Shown piece by piece: positions 22,999-32,765 of a DNA stretch of 54,885 nt (positions are counted from its first letter, which is position 1; each line of letters opens with the position of its first letter). Under the pieces are notes generated by a model. That model was not told the DNA's origin, searched no databases, and saw only the letters and a list, made by a program, of their open reading frames with translations. Both the position numbers and the translations under genes were made by a program. This DNA comes from Bacteroidales bacterium (lineage in GTDB: Bacteria; Bacteroidota; Bacteroidia; Bacteroidales; UBA932): positions 1 to 54,885 of the forward strand of contig JAFZWC010000055.1 in the NCBI GenBank assembly GCA_017617475.1, read 5' to 3'.

Positions 22999-25900
22999 AT
23001 GGATCAAAAAACCTTCAAGAAGTGGAATTGGATTGTGGCGCTGGCCGTTTTGGTCATTTCCAGCGTTACATATCTGTCTTCTATAGAGCCCACGGCGTCT
23101 TTCTGGGACTGCGGTGAGTTCATTGCTTCATCCTACAAACTGGAAGTGGGTCACCCCCCGGGAAACCCCGTGTTCCAGCTCCTGGCCCGCTTCTTCACCA
23201 TTCCGGTGAACGCCCAGCATGCCGCCGTGGCCGTGAACGCCATGAACGCCATCCTGAGCGCGCTCACCATCTTCCTGCTATACTTCACCATCGTCTTCTT
23301 TGCCAAGAGGGTGGTGCTGGGGGGGACGAATGATCCCCGCCGTAGCATCGGCCCTATTTTAAGCGAAGGCGGGGACATTCGTCCCGCACAGGCCATCGCC
23401 ATCTTCGGCGCTGGGGCTGTCGGCGCTTTGGCGTACTGCTTCTCCGACACCTTCTGGTTCAGTGCGGTAGAGGGTGAAGTATATGCCATGTCGTCCTTCT
23501 TCACCGCCCTGGTCTTCTGGGCTATGTGCAAATGGTACGACCAGGCCGATGAACCCCACGCCAACCGCTGGATTGTGCTCATTGCCTTCCTCATGGGCCT
23601 GAGCATCGGCGTACACCTGCTGAACCTCCTTACCATCCCGGCCTTCGTCTTCATGTACTACTACCGGAAGAACGAAGACAAGCAGCTGCCTTTCAAGAAG
23701 TTGGTGGGCATCTTTGCCATCGGCGTGATCATCGAGTTCCTGCTGGTGTACCTCTTTATTCCGTACTTCCCCAAGACGGCCGCCTGGTTCGACCGCATCT
23801 TCGTGAACGGCTTCGGCCTGCCTTACAATTCCGGCGCGCTGTTCTTCCTGGTGGGTGTGCTGGCCCTCTGTTTCTGGGGCCTTTTCGTCACTTTGAAGAA
23901 GGAAAAGGTATTCCTCAATACCGTGCTGCTGTGCGTGACCACGCTGGCCATCGGCTTCTCGCTGTTCGCCATCGTAATCATCCGTTCCAGTGTGAAAACG
24001 CCCACCAACGAGTATCAGCCCGATAATCCCTACACCCTGGTGCGTTACCTGAGCCGCGAGCAGTATGGCTCTACGCCGCTGCTCTACGGCCAGTACTTCG
24101 GCGCCCCGTACGAGATTAAGAGCGGCACCTACTGGGCCCCGCTGGACGGAAAATACATCAAGGCCACCGCTCCGGCCGACGCCGTGTACAACCCGGAAGG
24201 CAAGATGCTCTTCCCCCGCATGTGGTCCAATGCCGACCAGCGCTACATAGACTTCTATCAGGAATATACCCAGGGTAAAGGCACCCGCATCAGAGGCACG
24301 CAGCACCGCAAGCCCACCTTCGGGGCCAACATGAGGTATTTCTTTGATTACCAGCTTAACTGGATGTACTGGCGTTACTTCATGTGGAACTTTGTGGGCC
24401 GCCAGAACGACATCCACAGCCCGCTGCCCGGCAACGTGTTCAACGGCAACTGGGAAAGCGGCATCTCCTTCCTGGACAACATCCGGCTGGGAGACCAGTC
24501 CTACGCCCCGGAACCCCTGCGGAACAACAAGGGCAAGAACCACTATTTCTTCCTCCCGCTGCTGCTGGGTCTGCTGGGCCTGGTGTTCCAGTTCGACCGC
24601 GACAAGCGCGGAAGCTGGCTGGTGTTCCTCATGTTCTTCATGACGGGCATCGCCATTGTGATGTACCTGAACCAGCCGCCTTACCAGGTGCGTGAGCGTG
24701 ACTACGCCTACGCTGGCTCCTTCTACATGTTTGCCATCTGGATAGGCCTGGGTGTGGCTGCGCTGTACCAGTGGATTACGGAGAAAGCCCAAAAGGCCGA
24801 TCCCAAGCTGGTGGCCGCGGGCGCATCGGCCCTCTGCCTTCTGGTTCCCGCCCTTATGGGCGCCCAGAACTGGGACGACCACAACCGCTCCCACCGCTAC
24901 ACGGCCCCCGAGATGGCTTACAACTACCTCAATTCGGTAGGGCCCAACGGCATGCTGGTAACCCATGGCGACAACGATACTTTCCCGCTGTGGTATGCCC
25001 AGGAGATTGAGGGCGTACGCACGGACGTGCGGGTGGTAAACACCTCGCTGCTGGGAACGGACTGGTACATTGACCAGATGAAGTGGGCCTGCAACGAGAG
25101 CAAGCCCCTGCCCCTCACCGTGCCCGCCAGCCAGTACCTGTACGGCACCAACGAGTTCGTGTACATTGCCTACGACGACGGTTCGCCCATGCTCATCCAG
25201 GATGTGATGGACGTCTTCAAGGATCCCAAGATGAAGGTGGCCCTGGAGGACGGCAGCAAGATGGACTTCATCTGTGCCCGCAACATCGTGATTCCGGTGA
25301 ACAAGGAAAACTGCATCAAGTACGGCATTGTGCCCGAGAAGTTCGCCCAGGAGATTCCGGACCAGATTATGCTCACCATGTCCAAGGACAAGAACTACAT
25401 CTCCAAGCCGGAACTCTTCATGCTGGATCTGCTGTCCAATTACAACTGGGACCGTCCGCTGAGCCTCCTGAGCCAGGGTGGTGACCTCAATATCGGCATC
25501 AAGGATTACCTGATGTATGACGGCTATTCCTACCGCTTCACGCCCATCAAGAACAAGATCAGCACCACGGATGCCGGCAAGGTGGACGCCCTGGAGCTGT
25601 ACGAAAAGATGAAGACGGTGTACAAGTGGGATGCCCTCAAGCGCACCGACTGGTTCGTAGATTACCAGAACATGTACACCTTCCTGGGTGTGCTGAGCCA
25701 GCGCCAGCTGTTTGTGACGGTAGCCAATGCCCTCATCGACGCCGGCGAACCCGAAAAGGCCCTGGAAATCCAGGACATGTGCCAGGAGTGCTTCCCGGAA
25801 GAGAATTTCCCGCTGGAATCCATCTCCCTGGGCTTCTCCGGCAACGACTATATGGTGGCCCAGATCATAGAGAACTACTTCCACCTGGGCGAGGCCGATA

Positions 25901-26157
25901 AGGCCACCGACCTGGCTGTCCGTTTCGGCGACCAGCTGCTGGAAACGGCGGCCTTCTATCTGGACTGGGGCAGCTTGGGCAGCGCCGAGTTTGAGAGCGC
26001 CAGCCGCATTCTCCTGTACGTGGCCGATGTGTGCAAGGACTACGGCCAGACCGACCTGGCCCAAGCCATGATCTCCAACTTGAAGCAACTGCTCCAAGCT
26101 GCTTCCGGAAGCGCCTACGACCTGGAAGTGGAGGAGGATTCCCTGGAAGTTGAATAA
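22999..26157 (+). CDS. DUF2723 (TMEM260-like) membrane protein, putative protein O-glycosyltransferase
   Basis: A large inner-membrane protein of 1052 residues. The N-terminal half has about 12 hydrophobic helices. The family opening EPTASFWDCGEFIASSYKLEVGHPPGNP is complete, with the conserved WDCGEF and GHPPG, and DTFWFSAVEGEVYAMSSFFTA follows. The DUF2723 family is placed with GT-C O-mannosyltransferase-like enzymes, so a role in O-glycosylation of exported proteins is inferred, not shown. The C-terminal part, from about 620, is soluble (NYLNSVGPNGMLVTHGDNDTFPLWYAQE). Residues 109-129 are encoded by a type 2 palindromic element. The ATG at 22999 is preferred over a TTG at 22990 that overlaps the palindrome. 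Confidence 0.85.
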   Translation: MDQKTFKKWNWIVALAVLVISSVTYLSSIEPTASFWDCGEFIASSYKLEVGHPPGNPVFQLLARFFTIPVNAQHAAVAVNAMNAILSALTIFLLYFTIVFFAKRVVLGGTNDPRRSIGPILSEGGDIRPAQAIAIFGAGAVGALAYCFSDTFWFSAVEGEVYAMSSFFTALVFWAMCKWYDQADEPHANRWIVLIAFLMGLSIGVHLLNLLTIPAFVFMYYYRKNEDKQLPFKKLVGIFAIGVIIEFLLVYLFIPYFPKTAAWFDRIFVNGFGLPYNSGALFFLVGVLALCFWGLFVTLKKEKVFLNTVLLCVTTLAIGFSLFAIVIIRSSVKTPTNEYQPDNPYTLVRYLSREQYGSTPLLYGQYFGAPYEIKSGTYWAPLDGKYIKATAPADAVYNPEGKMLFPRMWSNADQRYIDFYQEYTQGKGTRIRGTQHRKPTFGANMRYFFDYQLNWMYWRYFMWNFVGRQNDIHSPLPGNVFNGNWESGISFLDNIRLGDQSYAPEPLRNNKGKNHYFFLPLLLGLLGLVFQFDRDKRGSWLVFLMFFMTGIAIVMYLNQPPYQVRERDYAYAGSFYMFAIWIGLGVAALYQWITEKAQKADPKLVAAGASALCLLVPALMGAQNWDDHNRSHRYTAPEMAYNYLNSVGPNGMLVTHGDNDTFPLWYAQEIEGVRTDVRVVNTSLLGTDWYIDQMKWACNESKPLPLTVPASQYLYGTNEFVYIAYDDGSPMLIQDVMDVFKDPKMKVALEDGSKMDFICARNIVIPVNKENCIKYGIVPEKFAQEIPDQIMLTMSKDKNYISKPELFMLDLLSNYNWDRPLSLLSQGGDLNIGIKDYLMYDGYSYRFTPIKNKISTTDAGKVDALELYEKMKTVYKWDALKRTDWFVDYQNMYTFLGVLSQRQLFVTVANALIDAGEPEKALEIQDMCQECFPEENFPLESISLGFSGNDYMVAQIIENYFHLGEADKATDLAVRFGDQLLETAAFYLDWGSLGSAEFESASRILLYVADVCKDYGQTDLAQAMISNLKQLLQAASGSAYDLEVEEDSLEVE
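23323..23385 (+). repeat. Type 2 palindromic element, copy 4 (in frame in DUF2723 gene)
   Basis: The left arm at 23323-23341 (GGGACGAATGATCCCCGCC) and right arm at 23368-23385 (GGCGGGGACATTCGTCCC) are complementary with one bulged base. The core is CGTAGCATCGGCC, six bases, TAAGCG. At 63 bases it is an exact multiple of three. It encodes GTNDPRRSIGPILSEGGDIR, between two membrane helices. Confidence 0.85.
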
Positions 26158-26175
26158 CCACAAAACGTATATAGA

Positions 26176-28629
26176 ATGAAAAAACGGATTTTACTGGTGG
26201 CGTCTCTGGTCCTGTGCCTGAGCGCCTTTGCTCAGCCCGGCCCCGGCCGCGGACCGCGCCCCGCCGGCGACAAGGATGCTCCCAAGGAGAAAACCGAAAA
26301 GGAAGCACCCGTCAACCTGACCTTCACCCAGGGCCTCTTCTCCGTGGCCCAGAACGAGAAAGACTGGTACATGGAAATCCCCGACACCCTCCTGGGCCGC
26401 CGTTTCCTGGCCATCACCCGCTATGTTAGCAACACCGTGGGTGCCGGCGTGTATGGCGGCGAGGAAGTGAACGAGGCCATGCTCTACTGGGAAAAAGCCG
26501 TCAACGGCAACTTGCTCCTCAGGGCCGATGTCCTGAATATCTATGCCGAAGAAGACCAGATTATTGACAAGGCTGTGAAGGTGAGTTCCGAGAATCCCAT
26601 CGTAGCCTCCTTCAAGCCGGAGAAAAACGGCAACGCCGGTGCCACCCGCATCAAGGTTAACAGCCTCTTCGAGGGCGACACCCAGGTGCTTTCCTTCGAC
26701 AGCGGCAGCAAGCGCCAGTACAATCTGGGCGGCCTCAAGGGTGATGCCAGCTTCATCCAGAGCATCCGCACCTATCCCATCAATACCGAGGTAACCGTTA
26801 CCAAGACGTACACCTACAACCAGCCCCAGGGCGGTGGCCCCGCCGCTGGCGGTCCCGCCCGTTCCTCCAGTTCCCTGCCTGCAGGCCGTGAGACCGGCGT
26901 GGTGACGGTTGTCCTGAACACCTCCATGATCCTTCTCCCCAAGGAGCCTATGCAGCAGCGTTACTTCGACCCCCGCGTAGGTTACTTTGCCAATGGCTAC
27001 AGCCTCTTCTCCGACGACCAGCAGGGCGTAGAAAGCATCCGCTTCATCACCCGCTGGCGCCTGGAAGCCCGTCCCGAAGACGTGGAGAAGCAGAAGAGGG
27101 GAGAGCTGGTAGAACCCGTCAAGCCCATCGTATACTATATCGACCCCGCTACCCCCAAGCAGTGGCGCCCGTACCTCATTGCCGGTATTAACGACTGGCA
27201 GAAGGCCTTCGAGCAGGCCGGCTGGAAGAACGCCATCCGGGGCGAGGAATGGCCGGAGAATGCCGAGGAACTGGGTATGAGCCTGGAAGACGCCCGCTTC
27301 TCCGTAATCCGTTACCTGGCATCCCCCATTGCCAATGCATACGGCCCCAACGTGCACGACCCCCGCAGCGGTGAAATCATCGAAAGCCATATCGGCTGGT
27401 ATCACAATGTGATGACCCTGGTCCACGACTGGTACCAGGTGCAGGCCGGCGCCATCGACCCCCGCGCCCGTTCCTTCAAATTCAGCGAAGAACTCATGGG
27501 CGACCTCATCCGCTTCGTCTCTTCCCACGAGGTGGGCCACACCCTGGGTCTGCGCCACAACAAGGGTTCATCCTATATGACTCCCGTGGAGAAGCTCCGT
27601 GACAAGGAATGGGTCGAGGCCAACGGCCACACCATTTCCATTATGGACTACGCCCGTTTCAACTACGTGGCCCAGCCGGAGGACAACATCACCAAGGACG
27701 GTATCTATCCCCGTATCAACACCTACGACAAGTGGGCCATCGAATACGGTTACAAGCCCACCTACCTGCCCACTCCCAAGGAGGACCACCTGTACTGGAA
27801 CAAGGTCATCATCGACCGTCTCAATGCCGATCCCCGGCTCTGGTTCGGCGGCGAAGGCTATGACCAGGACCCCCGCGCCCAGAGCGAAGACTTGGGTGAC
27901 GACGCCGTGGCCGCCAGCGAGTACGGCATCAAGAACCTGCAGCGCATTATAGGCCAGCTTCCCGAATGGAATGCCGAGGAGGCCAACATGTACACCAACC
28001 TCAAGCGCATGTACGAGGCTGTGGTTTCCCAGTACAACCGGTACATGGGCCATGTGGCCATGTCTATCGGCGGCCGTTTTGTGACCAACCTGAGCATAGA
28101 GATGGACGGCAACAAGTACGCCCCCGTGCCCAAGGCCCAGCAAAAGCGTTCCCTTAACTTCCTGAACCAGAGGGTGTTCACCCGTCCTTCCTGGCTGGTG
28201 GAGCAGCCATACATCTTCAACCTCACCGACACTCCGGACAACTACCTGTACACGTTCATTAACAATGTGGTGAGCACCAGCAGCCTCCTCAGTATTGGCC
28301 GTCTGGACCGCATGGACCAGTTTGCCAAGGCCGATGCCTCCAACTATGCCCCTGAGGAGTATATGGCCGACCTGCACCAGATGGTCTTTACCGAATTGGA
28401 GAAGGGCGGCAAGGTAGACAGCTACCGCCGTTACCTCCAGACCCGCTTTGTGACCACTGCCATCGAGGCTGTTAAGGCCGACCGGACCAAGACTTCCCCC
28501 AGCCGCGCTCTGATTATGGGTGAACTCATCACCATCCAGAAGAAGGCGGCCAAGGCCAAGAGCTCCGACGCCGCCACCGCCGCCCACTGGCAGGCCATTG
28601 CCCAACAGATAACCAATGCATTAGACTAA
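26176..28629 (+). CDS. Exported zinc metalloprotease (metzincin, DUF5117/DUF5118 type)
   Basis: A secreted or periplasmic metalloprotease of 817 residues. The signal peptide is MKKRILLVASLVLCLSAFA. The N-terminal DUF5118/DUF5117-type regions (FTQGLFSVAQNEKDWYMEIPDTLLGRRFLAITRYVS) are followed by the peptidase domain, with zinc site SSHEVGHTLGLRHN (His451, Glu452, His455, His461) and a downstream Met-turn-like SIMDYARFNYV. A Gly/Ala-rich low-complexity stretch lies around residues 218-230. Large proteins of this kind are common in Bacteroidota, but substrates are poorly known. The intergenic gap to the DUF2723 gene is 18 bases, so the two are probably co-transcribed. Confidence 0.9.
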   Translation: MKKRILLVASLVLCLSAFAQPGPGRGPRPAGDKDAPKEKTEKEAPVNLTFTQGLFSVAQNEKDWYMEIPDTLLGRRFLAITRYVSNTVGAGVYGGEEVNEAMLYWEKAVNGNLLLRADVLNIYAEEDQIIDKAVKVSSENPIVASFKPEKNGNAGATRIKVNSLFEGDTQVLSFDSGSKRQYNLGGLKGDASFIQSIRTYPINTEVTVTKTYTYNQPQGGGPAAGGPARSSSSLPAGRETGVVTVVLNTSMILLPKEPMQQRYFDPRVGYFANGYSLFSDDQQGVESIRFITRWRLEARPEDVEKQKRGELVEPVKPIVYYIDPATPKQWRPYLIAGINDWQKAFEQAGWKNAIRGEEWPENAEELGMSLEDARFSVIRYLASPIANAYGPNVHDPRSGEIIESHIGWYHNVMTLVHDWYQVQAGAIDPRARSFKFSEELMGDLIRFVSSHEVGHTLGLRHNKGSSYMTPVEKLRDKEWVEANGHTISIMDYARFNYVAQPEDNITKDGIYPRINTYDKWAIEYGYKPTYLPTPKEDHLYWNKVIIDRLNADPRLWFGGEGYDQDPRAQSEDLGDDAVAASEYGIKNLQRIIGQLPEWNAEEANMYTNLKRMYEAVVSQYNRYMGHVAMSIGGRFVTNLSIEMDGNKYAPVPKAQQKRSLNFLNQRVFTRPSWLVEQPYIFNLTDTPDNYLYTFINNVVSTSSLLSIGRLDRMDQFAKADASNYAPEEYMADLHQMVFTELEKGGKVDSYRRYLQTRFVTTAIEAVKADRTKTSPSRALIMGELITIQKKAAKAKSSDAATAAHWQAIAQQITNALD

Positions 28630-28630
28630 G

Positions 28631-29185
28631 ATGAAGAGAATTATTGTAATAGGCGTCCTGCTCGCAGCCTGCCTGGGCTTCCAGCAGGAAATGAAGGCCC
28701 AGTATGTAGGCCGCATCGAGCGTGAGAATGCCAACCTGGTGGATCAGAGCGGCCACATCCTCACCGACGACGAAATTATCGGCCTGGTGGGCGAGGATAT
28801 TTATTATGATACCGTGGTGGGTGCCCGCCGTCAGCTCAGAGGCGGCAAAGGCCTCATCATCGGCGGTGCCGCCGGCATGGGTACCGGTCTTGTGTTTTCC
28901 GTCTTTGCCCACGTTGCTATGGCCAACAACAAGGTGCAGCATGACCGTGACATGAGGGATGGGCACAGAGACGTCTACAGCTACGGCTGGGCTCCCGGTC
29001 TATTCCTGTGCTCCGCAGCTTTTACCGCAGCCGGCTCGCTGGCCCTGGGCGGCGGCGTCGCTTTACGTTCCATCGGCAAGGGCCGTCTGGGCTGGGTGGC
29101 TGAGCAGTGTAACCCCCGCACCCGCGACGTCACGCTGGAGTGGACCGCCGTCCCCGGCGGCGCCGGCATAGTGATGCGCTTCTAG
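28631..29185 (+). CDS. Unknown exported or membrane protein with glycine-rich helices
   Basis: A protein of 184 residues that I do not recognise. An N-terminal hydrophobic stretch (IIVIGVLLAACLGF) looks like a signal peptide. Two Gly/Ala-rich hydrophobic segments follow, at about residues 77-100 (GLIIGGAAGMGTGLVFSVFAHVAM) and 120-145 (GLFLCSAAFTAAGSLALGGGV), with His/Asp-rich sequence between them. The C-terminus ends in a short beta-like tail (WTAVPGGAGIVMRF) with the terminal Phe common in outer-membrane proteins. It starts 1 base after the metalloprotease stop, so it belongs to that operon. A strong terminator follows. Confidence 0.6.
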   Translation: MKRIIVIGVLLAACLGFQQEMKAQYVGRIERENANLVDQSGHILTDDEIIGLVGEDIYYDTVVGARRQLRGGKGLIIGGAAGMGTGLVFSVFAHVAMANNKVQHDRDMRDGHRDVYSYGWAPGLFLCSAAFTAAGSLALGGGVALRSIGKGRLGWVAEQCNPRTRDVTLEWTAVPGGAGIVMRF

Positions 29186-29195
29186 TTAAAGAATA

Positions 29196-29237
29196 AATGA
29201 ATAATGGGTGGCTCTGTGGAGCCACCCATTATTCATT
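29196..29237. terminator. Bidirectional terminator between convergent genes
   Basis: A perfect 19-bp stem with a four-base TGTG loop: AATGAATAATGGGTGGCTC (29196-29214) and its complement (29219-29237). It is AT-rich at the base on both sides, so it can end both the metalloprotease operon (plus) and pgk (minus), whose stop is 17 bases away. Confidence 0.85.
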
Positions 29238-29253
29238 TTGGGGCGTTTTCGCG

Positions 29254-30507
29254 TTAGTCCTGGATGGCTGCGATGCCGGGCAGGATCTTGCCCTCGATGG
29301 CTTCCAGCATGGCGCCGCCGCCGGTGGACACGTAGCTCACCTTGTCGGCGTAACCCATCTGGGTAACGGCTGCCACGGAGTCGCCGCCGCCCACCAGGGT
29401 GTAAGCACCGTTCTTGGTGGCTTCGGCCAGGTCTTCGGCAATCTGCAGGGTACCCTTGGCGAAGTTAGGAAGCTCGAACACACCCACGGGACCGTTCCAG
29501 AGGATGGTCTTGGAACTCAGGATGATCTTCTTCCAGTTCTCCAGGGAAGCGGGAGCGGCGTCCATGCCTTCCCACTCGTCGGGAATCTCGGTGATGGGGA
29601 AGATCTGGCGGGGCGTGTCGTTGTCAAATGCCTGACCGCACACGGTGGCAACGCTCAGGGAGAGGTTCACGCCCTTCTCCTTGGCTTCCTTCAAGATCTC
29701 GAGAGCATCGGGAATGAGCTCGTCCTCGTGCAGGGAGTTGCCGATATGGCCACCCTGGGCCTTGATGAAGGTATAACCCATGCCGCCGCCGATGATGAGG
29801 TTGTCCACCTTGCCCACCAGGTTCTTCAGAACGGCGAGCTTGGAGCTGACCTTGGAACCGCCGATGATAGCGGTGAGAGGGCGCTGGGCATTCTTAAGCA
29901 CGTTGTCGATGGCCTTGATTTCGCCTTCCATGAGGTAGCCGAACATCTTGTCGTTGGGGAAGTACTCGGCAATGAGGGCGGTGGAACCGTGAGCGCGGTG
30001 GGCGGTGCCGAAAGCGTCGTTGATGTAGCAGTCGGCATAGCTGGCGAGCTTCTTCACGAACTCCTTCTGGCTGGCCTTCACGGCAGCCTTGGCGGCCTTC
30101 TTCTCTTCGTCGGAGGCATCTTCGGCCAGGCCACGGGGCTTGCCTTCTTCCTCGGCGTAGTAACGCAGGTTCTCCAGGAGGAGAGCCTCGCCGGGCTTCA
30201 GGGCGGCAGCCTGTGCATCGGCCTTCTGGCAGTCATCGGCGAACTGGACGGGAACGCCCAGGCATTCGCTCACGCGGCCCACGATGTGCTTGAGGGAGAA
30301 CTTGGGGTCTACCTTCTTGGGACGGCCCAGGTGGGACATGATGATGACGGAACCGCCGCTGGCCAGCACCTTCTTGAGGGTGGGCATGGCTCTGCGGATA
30401 CGGGTGTCGTCCGTGATTTCGAAATTCTCGTTAAGAGGAACGTTGAAATCTACGCGCACGATGGCTTTTTTGCCAGTGAAATCGTACTTGTCAATGAATT
30501 GTTGCAT
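29254..30507 (-). CDS. pgk: Phosphoglycerate kinase
   Basis: Pgk converts 1,3-bisphosphoglycerate plus ADP to 3-phosphoglycerate plus ATP in glycolysis. The product is 417 residues, family length. The N-terminus has [32 protein letters not shown], with the conserved RVDFNVP and R-based substrate site. HLGRPK follows, and GGGDSVAAV near the C-terminus binds nucleotide. [15 protein letters not shown] and the WNGPVGVFE motif are also present. The start at 30507 is set by the family N-terminus, although the frame is open far upstream. The leader of about 110 bases contains two type 1 repeat copies. Confidence 0.97.
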   Translation of the reverse strand: MQQFIDKYDFTGKKAIVRVDFNVPLNENFEITDDTRIRRAMPTLKKVLASGGSVIIMSHLGRPKKVDPKFSLKHIVGRVSECLGVPVQFADDCQKADAQAAALKPGEALLLENLRYYAEEEGKPRGLAEDASDEEKKAAKAAVKASQKEFVKKLASYADCYINDAFGTAHRAHGSTALIAEYFPNDKMFGYLMEGEIKAIDNVLKNAQRPLTAIIGGSKVSSKLAVLKNLVGKVDNLIIGGGMGYTFIKAQGGHIGNSLHEDELIPDALEILKEAKEKGVNLSLSVATVCGQAFDNDTPRQIFPITEIPDEWEGMDAAPASLENWKKIILSSKTILWNGPVGVFELPNFAKGTLQIAEDLAEATKNGAYTLVGGGDSVAAVTQMGYADKVSYVSTGGGAMLEAIEGKILPGIAAIQD

Positions 30508-30535
30508 ATTATAAGTATTAAAGATTTGCAAGTGG

Positions 30536-30602
30536 AGATTCTTCGCTTCGCTCAGAATGACAATAGTGTCATACCGAGGCCCTTGGGGCCGAGTGTATCT
30601 CA
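30536..30602. repeat. Dispersed repeat type 1, inverted pair in the pgk leader
   Basis: An inverted copy (AGATTCTTCGCTTCGCTCAG then AATGACA) at 30536-30562 and a forward copy (TGTCATACCGAGGCCCTTGG then GGCCGAGTGTATCTCA) at 30567-30602. It lies between pgk and its promoter, so it would be transcribed in the pgk 5' leader. Confidence 0.8.
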
Positions 30603-30603
30603 A

Positions 30604-30648
30604 TTTGTTCCAATTCACAAAGATAGCTATCTTTGTAAAAAATTCAAA
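30604..30648. promoter_or_regulatory. Interlocked bidirectional promoter around a perfect 20-bp palindrome
   Basis: The palindrome ACAAAGATAGCTATCTTTGT (30617-30636) carries TATCTTTG on both strands, two bases apart. On the plus strand, TTTG at 30604-30607 is spaced exactly 20 bases from TATCTTTG at 30628-30635. On the minus strand, TTTG (CAAA at 30645-30648) is spaced 19 bases from TATCTTTG at 30618-30625. Both promoters therefore match consensus fully and cannot be occupied independently. They drive the methyltransferase gene (plus) and pgk (minus). Confidence 0.8.
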
Positions 30649-30651
30649 GGT

Positions 30652-31599
30652 ATGCCCATCGAATTCCCTGCCACCTACTGGAAAGACTACGAGCTTCTGG
30701 ACTCCGGAAACGGAGAAAAACTGGAGCGCTTCGGCAAATATGTGCTCAGAAGACCGGAACCCAAGGCCCTCTGGACCCCTTCCATGAGCGAGGCCGACTG
30801 GAAGCGCCAGCTGCATGTGACCTTCAAGCCCGGCGCCGGATTCGGCAAGGCCGGCAAGGAAGACAGCGGCACCTGGGAGCGCAGCAAGAAGATGGAAGAC
30901 CAGTGGAGCATAGTGTATAACGGTGAGGCCGATCCGGATACCCACGCCGCCAGCGACCTCCACCTGAACCTTCGCCTGGGCCTTACCAGTTTCAAGCACG
31001 TGGGTGTGTTCCCCGAGCAGGCCCCCAACTGGGAATTCATTTATAAGGAAACCTCCCGCCTGGTGCGCATCCACAAGGCCAACGGTCTGCCCGCCCCCAA
31101 GGTGCTGAACCTCTTCGCCTACACGGGCGCCGCCTCCCTGGCCGCCAAGTGCGCCGGGGCCGATGTCACCCACCTGGACTCCGTTCGGCAGGTAGTCACC
31201 TGGGCCCGCGAAAACATGGAGCGCAGCGGCCTGGACGGCATCCGCTGGGTGGTGGAAGATGCCCTCAAATTCGCCAGGCGCGAAGCCAAGCGCGGCAACA
31301 AATACGACGGCATCATTCTGGATCCGCCGGCCTACGGCCACGGCCCGGACGGCGAAAAATGGAAGCTGGACGAGCTTCTCTTCGGCCTGCTGCAGAACGT
31401 GGCCGAAATCCTGAGCCCCCGCGACGCCTTTATGGTGCTGAACCTCTACTCCAACGGCTACAGCGCCGCCCTGGGCGAGACCGTGGTGCGCGAGGCCTTC
31501 AAAAACCAGTTCCGCGAAATGACTTCCGGCGAACTGGCTTTCAACGACTCCTTCGGCAAGGTGCTGCCGCTGAGTATCTACGTAAGACTTAAACGCTGA
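30652..31599 (+). CDS. RlmI/RlmK-like class I SAM-dependent methyltransferase
   Basis: A cytoplasmic methyltransferase of 315 residues, probably acting on rRNA. SAM motif I is [26 protein letters not shown], and the RlmI-like catalytic motif is [15 protein letters not shown] (DPPA). The N-terminal part ([29 protein letters not shown]) is the characteristic opening of this Bacteroidota branch. It lacks the PUA domain of E. coli RlmI, so the target base cannot be assumed. The start at 30652 follows the divergent promoter; upstream open frame is repeat DNA. A phosphoesterase follows after 2 bases. Confidence 0.88.
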   Translation: MPIEFPATYWKDYELLDSGNGEKLERFGKYVLRRPEPKALWTPSMSEADWKRQLHVTFKPGAGFGKAGKEDSGTWERSKKMEDQWSIVYNGEADPDTHAASDLHLNLRLGLTSFKHVGVFPEQAPNWEFIYKETSRLVRIHKANGLPAPKVLNLFAYTGAASLAAKCAGADVTHLDSVRQVVTWARENMERSGLDGIRWVVEDALKFARREAKRGNKYDGIILDPPAYGHGPDGEKWKLDELLFGLLQNVAEILSPRDAFMVLNLYSNGYSAALGETVVREAFKNQFREMTSGELAFNDSFGKVLPLSIYVRLKR

Positions 31600-31601
31600 C
31601 A

Positions 31602-32732
31602 ATGAAAAGATTAGTGTTGCTGGCCGCCCTGCTGCTTTGCGGGGTTTCGGCCTTCTGCCAGGGCGTGCAATGGGGTCCCTGGGTGACGGAAACCCGGGAG
31701 AATTCCCTCAGCATCCTCTGGGTGAGCGAGCAGCCCGGCATGGCCTGGGTAGAGCTGGAAGATGGCACCCGCGTGTGGGAAACCTTCGCCGGCCGCCGCA
31801 TTTTCAAGCGCCTGCACCAGATTCATCTGGAAGGACTGCGGCCCGGGGCCGATTTGCGCTACCGTGTGGGCGGGGAAAACCTCCTGGACGGTTCCCATCC
31901 CAAGAATCCCAAGTTCGGCACCGGGTATGCCGGTAGCTGGAACAGCGTTAAAACCTTCGATTCCTCGGCATCCGTGTGCCGCTTCTCCGTGTTCAACGAC
32001 ATCCATTTGCAGACGGCCGAATACAGCGCCCTGGCTTCCGGGATTGACCCGGCCGCCACGGATTTCGTTTTCCTCAACGGCGACATCGCATCGGCCGGAA
32101 ACTATGTGCTGGACACGCTGGTGAAGTACGAGCTGTCCCCGCTGGGAGGCCTGACGGCAACCCATCCGGTGCTCTTTGCCCGCGGCAATCACGAGGGACG
32201 CGGCAGCAACGTGCAGTTGGTGGCCGATGTCTTCCCCAACGGCGACCCTGCTCCCTTCTACTACACCTTCCGTCAGGGCCCCGTGGCTTTTGTGGTGTTT
32301 GACGCCGGCGAAACCGACCAGGAGCGCTCCATCTTGTACAATGGCGCGGAGGAGTATGACGACTATCTGGCCCAGCAGTTTGAATGGGCCCGGAAAGCCC
32401 TTCTGGAGCCCTCTTTCTTCTATGCTCCGGTAAAGGTGTGCCTCCTGCACGTGCCCATGATTGACCACGAGGACAAGGCCGATTTCTTTCTTCAGCGCTG
32501 GCTCAACGTGCACTTTGTGCCTCTTCTGAATCAGGTGGGCCTGGACCTCATGATCGGCGCCGACCTTCACGAATTCATGTACTGCGAGCCCGGCACCATG
32601 GGGAACGATTTCCCCATCATGGTCAATGACGACGCCCGCCGCCTGGACGTGTGTGCCGATGAAAATAACATTACCCTCCGCATGTGGAATGCAGAGGGTA
32701 AACTGGAGTTTTCGAAAGTGATTGAGAAGTAG
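31602..32732 (+). CDS. Exported calcineurin-like metallophosphoesterase
   Basis: A predicted periplasmic phosphoesterase of 376 residues with signal peptide [20 protein letters not shown]. An N-terminal fibronectin-III-like domain (about 25-110, ending [10 protein letters not shown]) resembles that of purple acid phosphatases. The metal-site blocks follow in order: [42 protein letters not shown] and GADLHEFMY. All core ligands (Asp, His, Asp, Asn-His, His, His) appear present. The substrate is not known. It lies 2 bases after the methyltransferase gene, and lgt follows behind its own promoter. Confidence 0.88.
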   Translation: MKRLVLLAALLLCGVSAFCQGVQWGPWVTETRENSLSILWVSEQPGMAWVELEDGTRVWETFAGRRIFKRLHQIHLEGLRPGADLRYRVGGENLLDGSHPKNPKFGTGYAGSWNSVKTFDSSASVCRFSVFNDIHLQTAEYSALASGIDPAATDFVFLNGDIASAGNYVLDTLVKYELSPLGGLTATHPVLFARGNHEGRGSNVQLVADVFPNGDPAPFYYTFRQGPVAFVVFDAGETDQERSILYNGAEEYDDYLAQQFEWARKALLEPSFFYAPVKVCLLHVPMIDHEDKADFFLQRWLNVHFVPLLNQVGLDLMIGADLHEFMYCEPGTMGNDFPIMVNDDARRLDVCADENNITLRMWNAEGKLEFSKVIEK

Positions 32733-32749
32733 GTCTCAATATTATTGCT

Positions 32750-32757
32750 TATCTTTG
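32750..32757 (+). promoter_or_regulatory. Bacteroidota -7 promoter element TATCTTTG (lgt)
   Basis: A perfect TAnnTTTG that ends 8 bases before the lgt ATG at 32766. The predicted transcript has a leader of only a few bases. Confidence 0.6.
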
Positions 32758-32765
32758 TCCCTTGT

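Noticed and set aside
24820..24870. GCATCGGCCCTCTGCC with partial GCGGG/CCCGC arms in the DUF2723 gene
   Set aside because: The TTAGCG block is missing and only five bases pair; treated as ordinary coding sequence.
29197..30651. Apparent N-terminal extension of the methyltransferase across pgk
   Set aside because: It is antisense to pgk and passes through a terminator and a type 1 repeat. The promoter and family start place the gene start at 30652.
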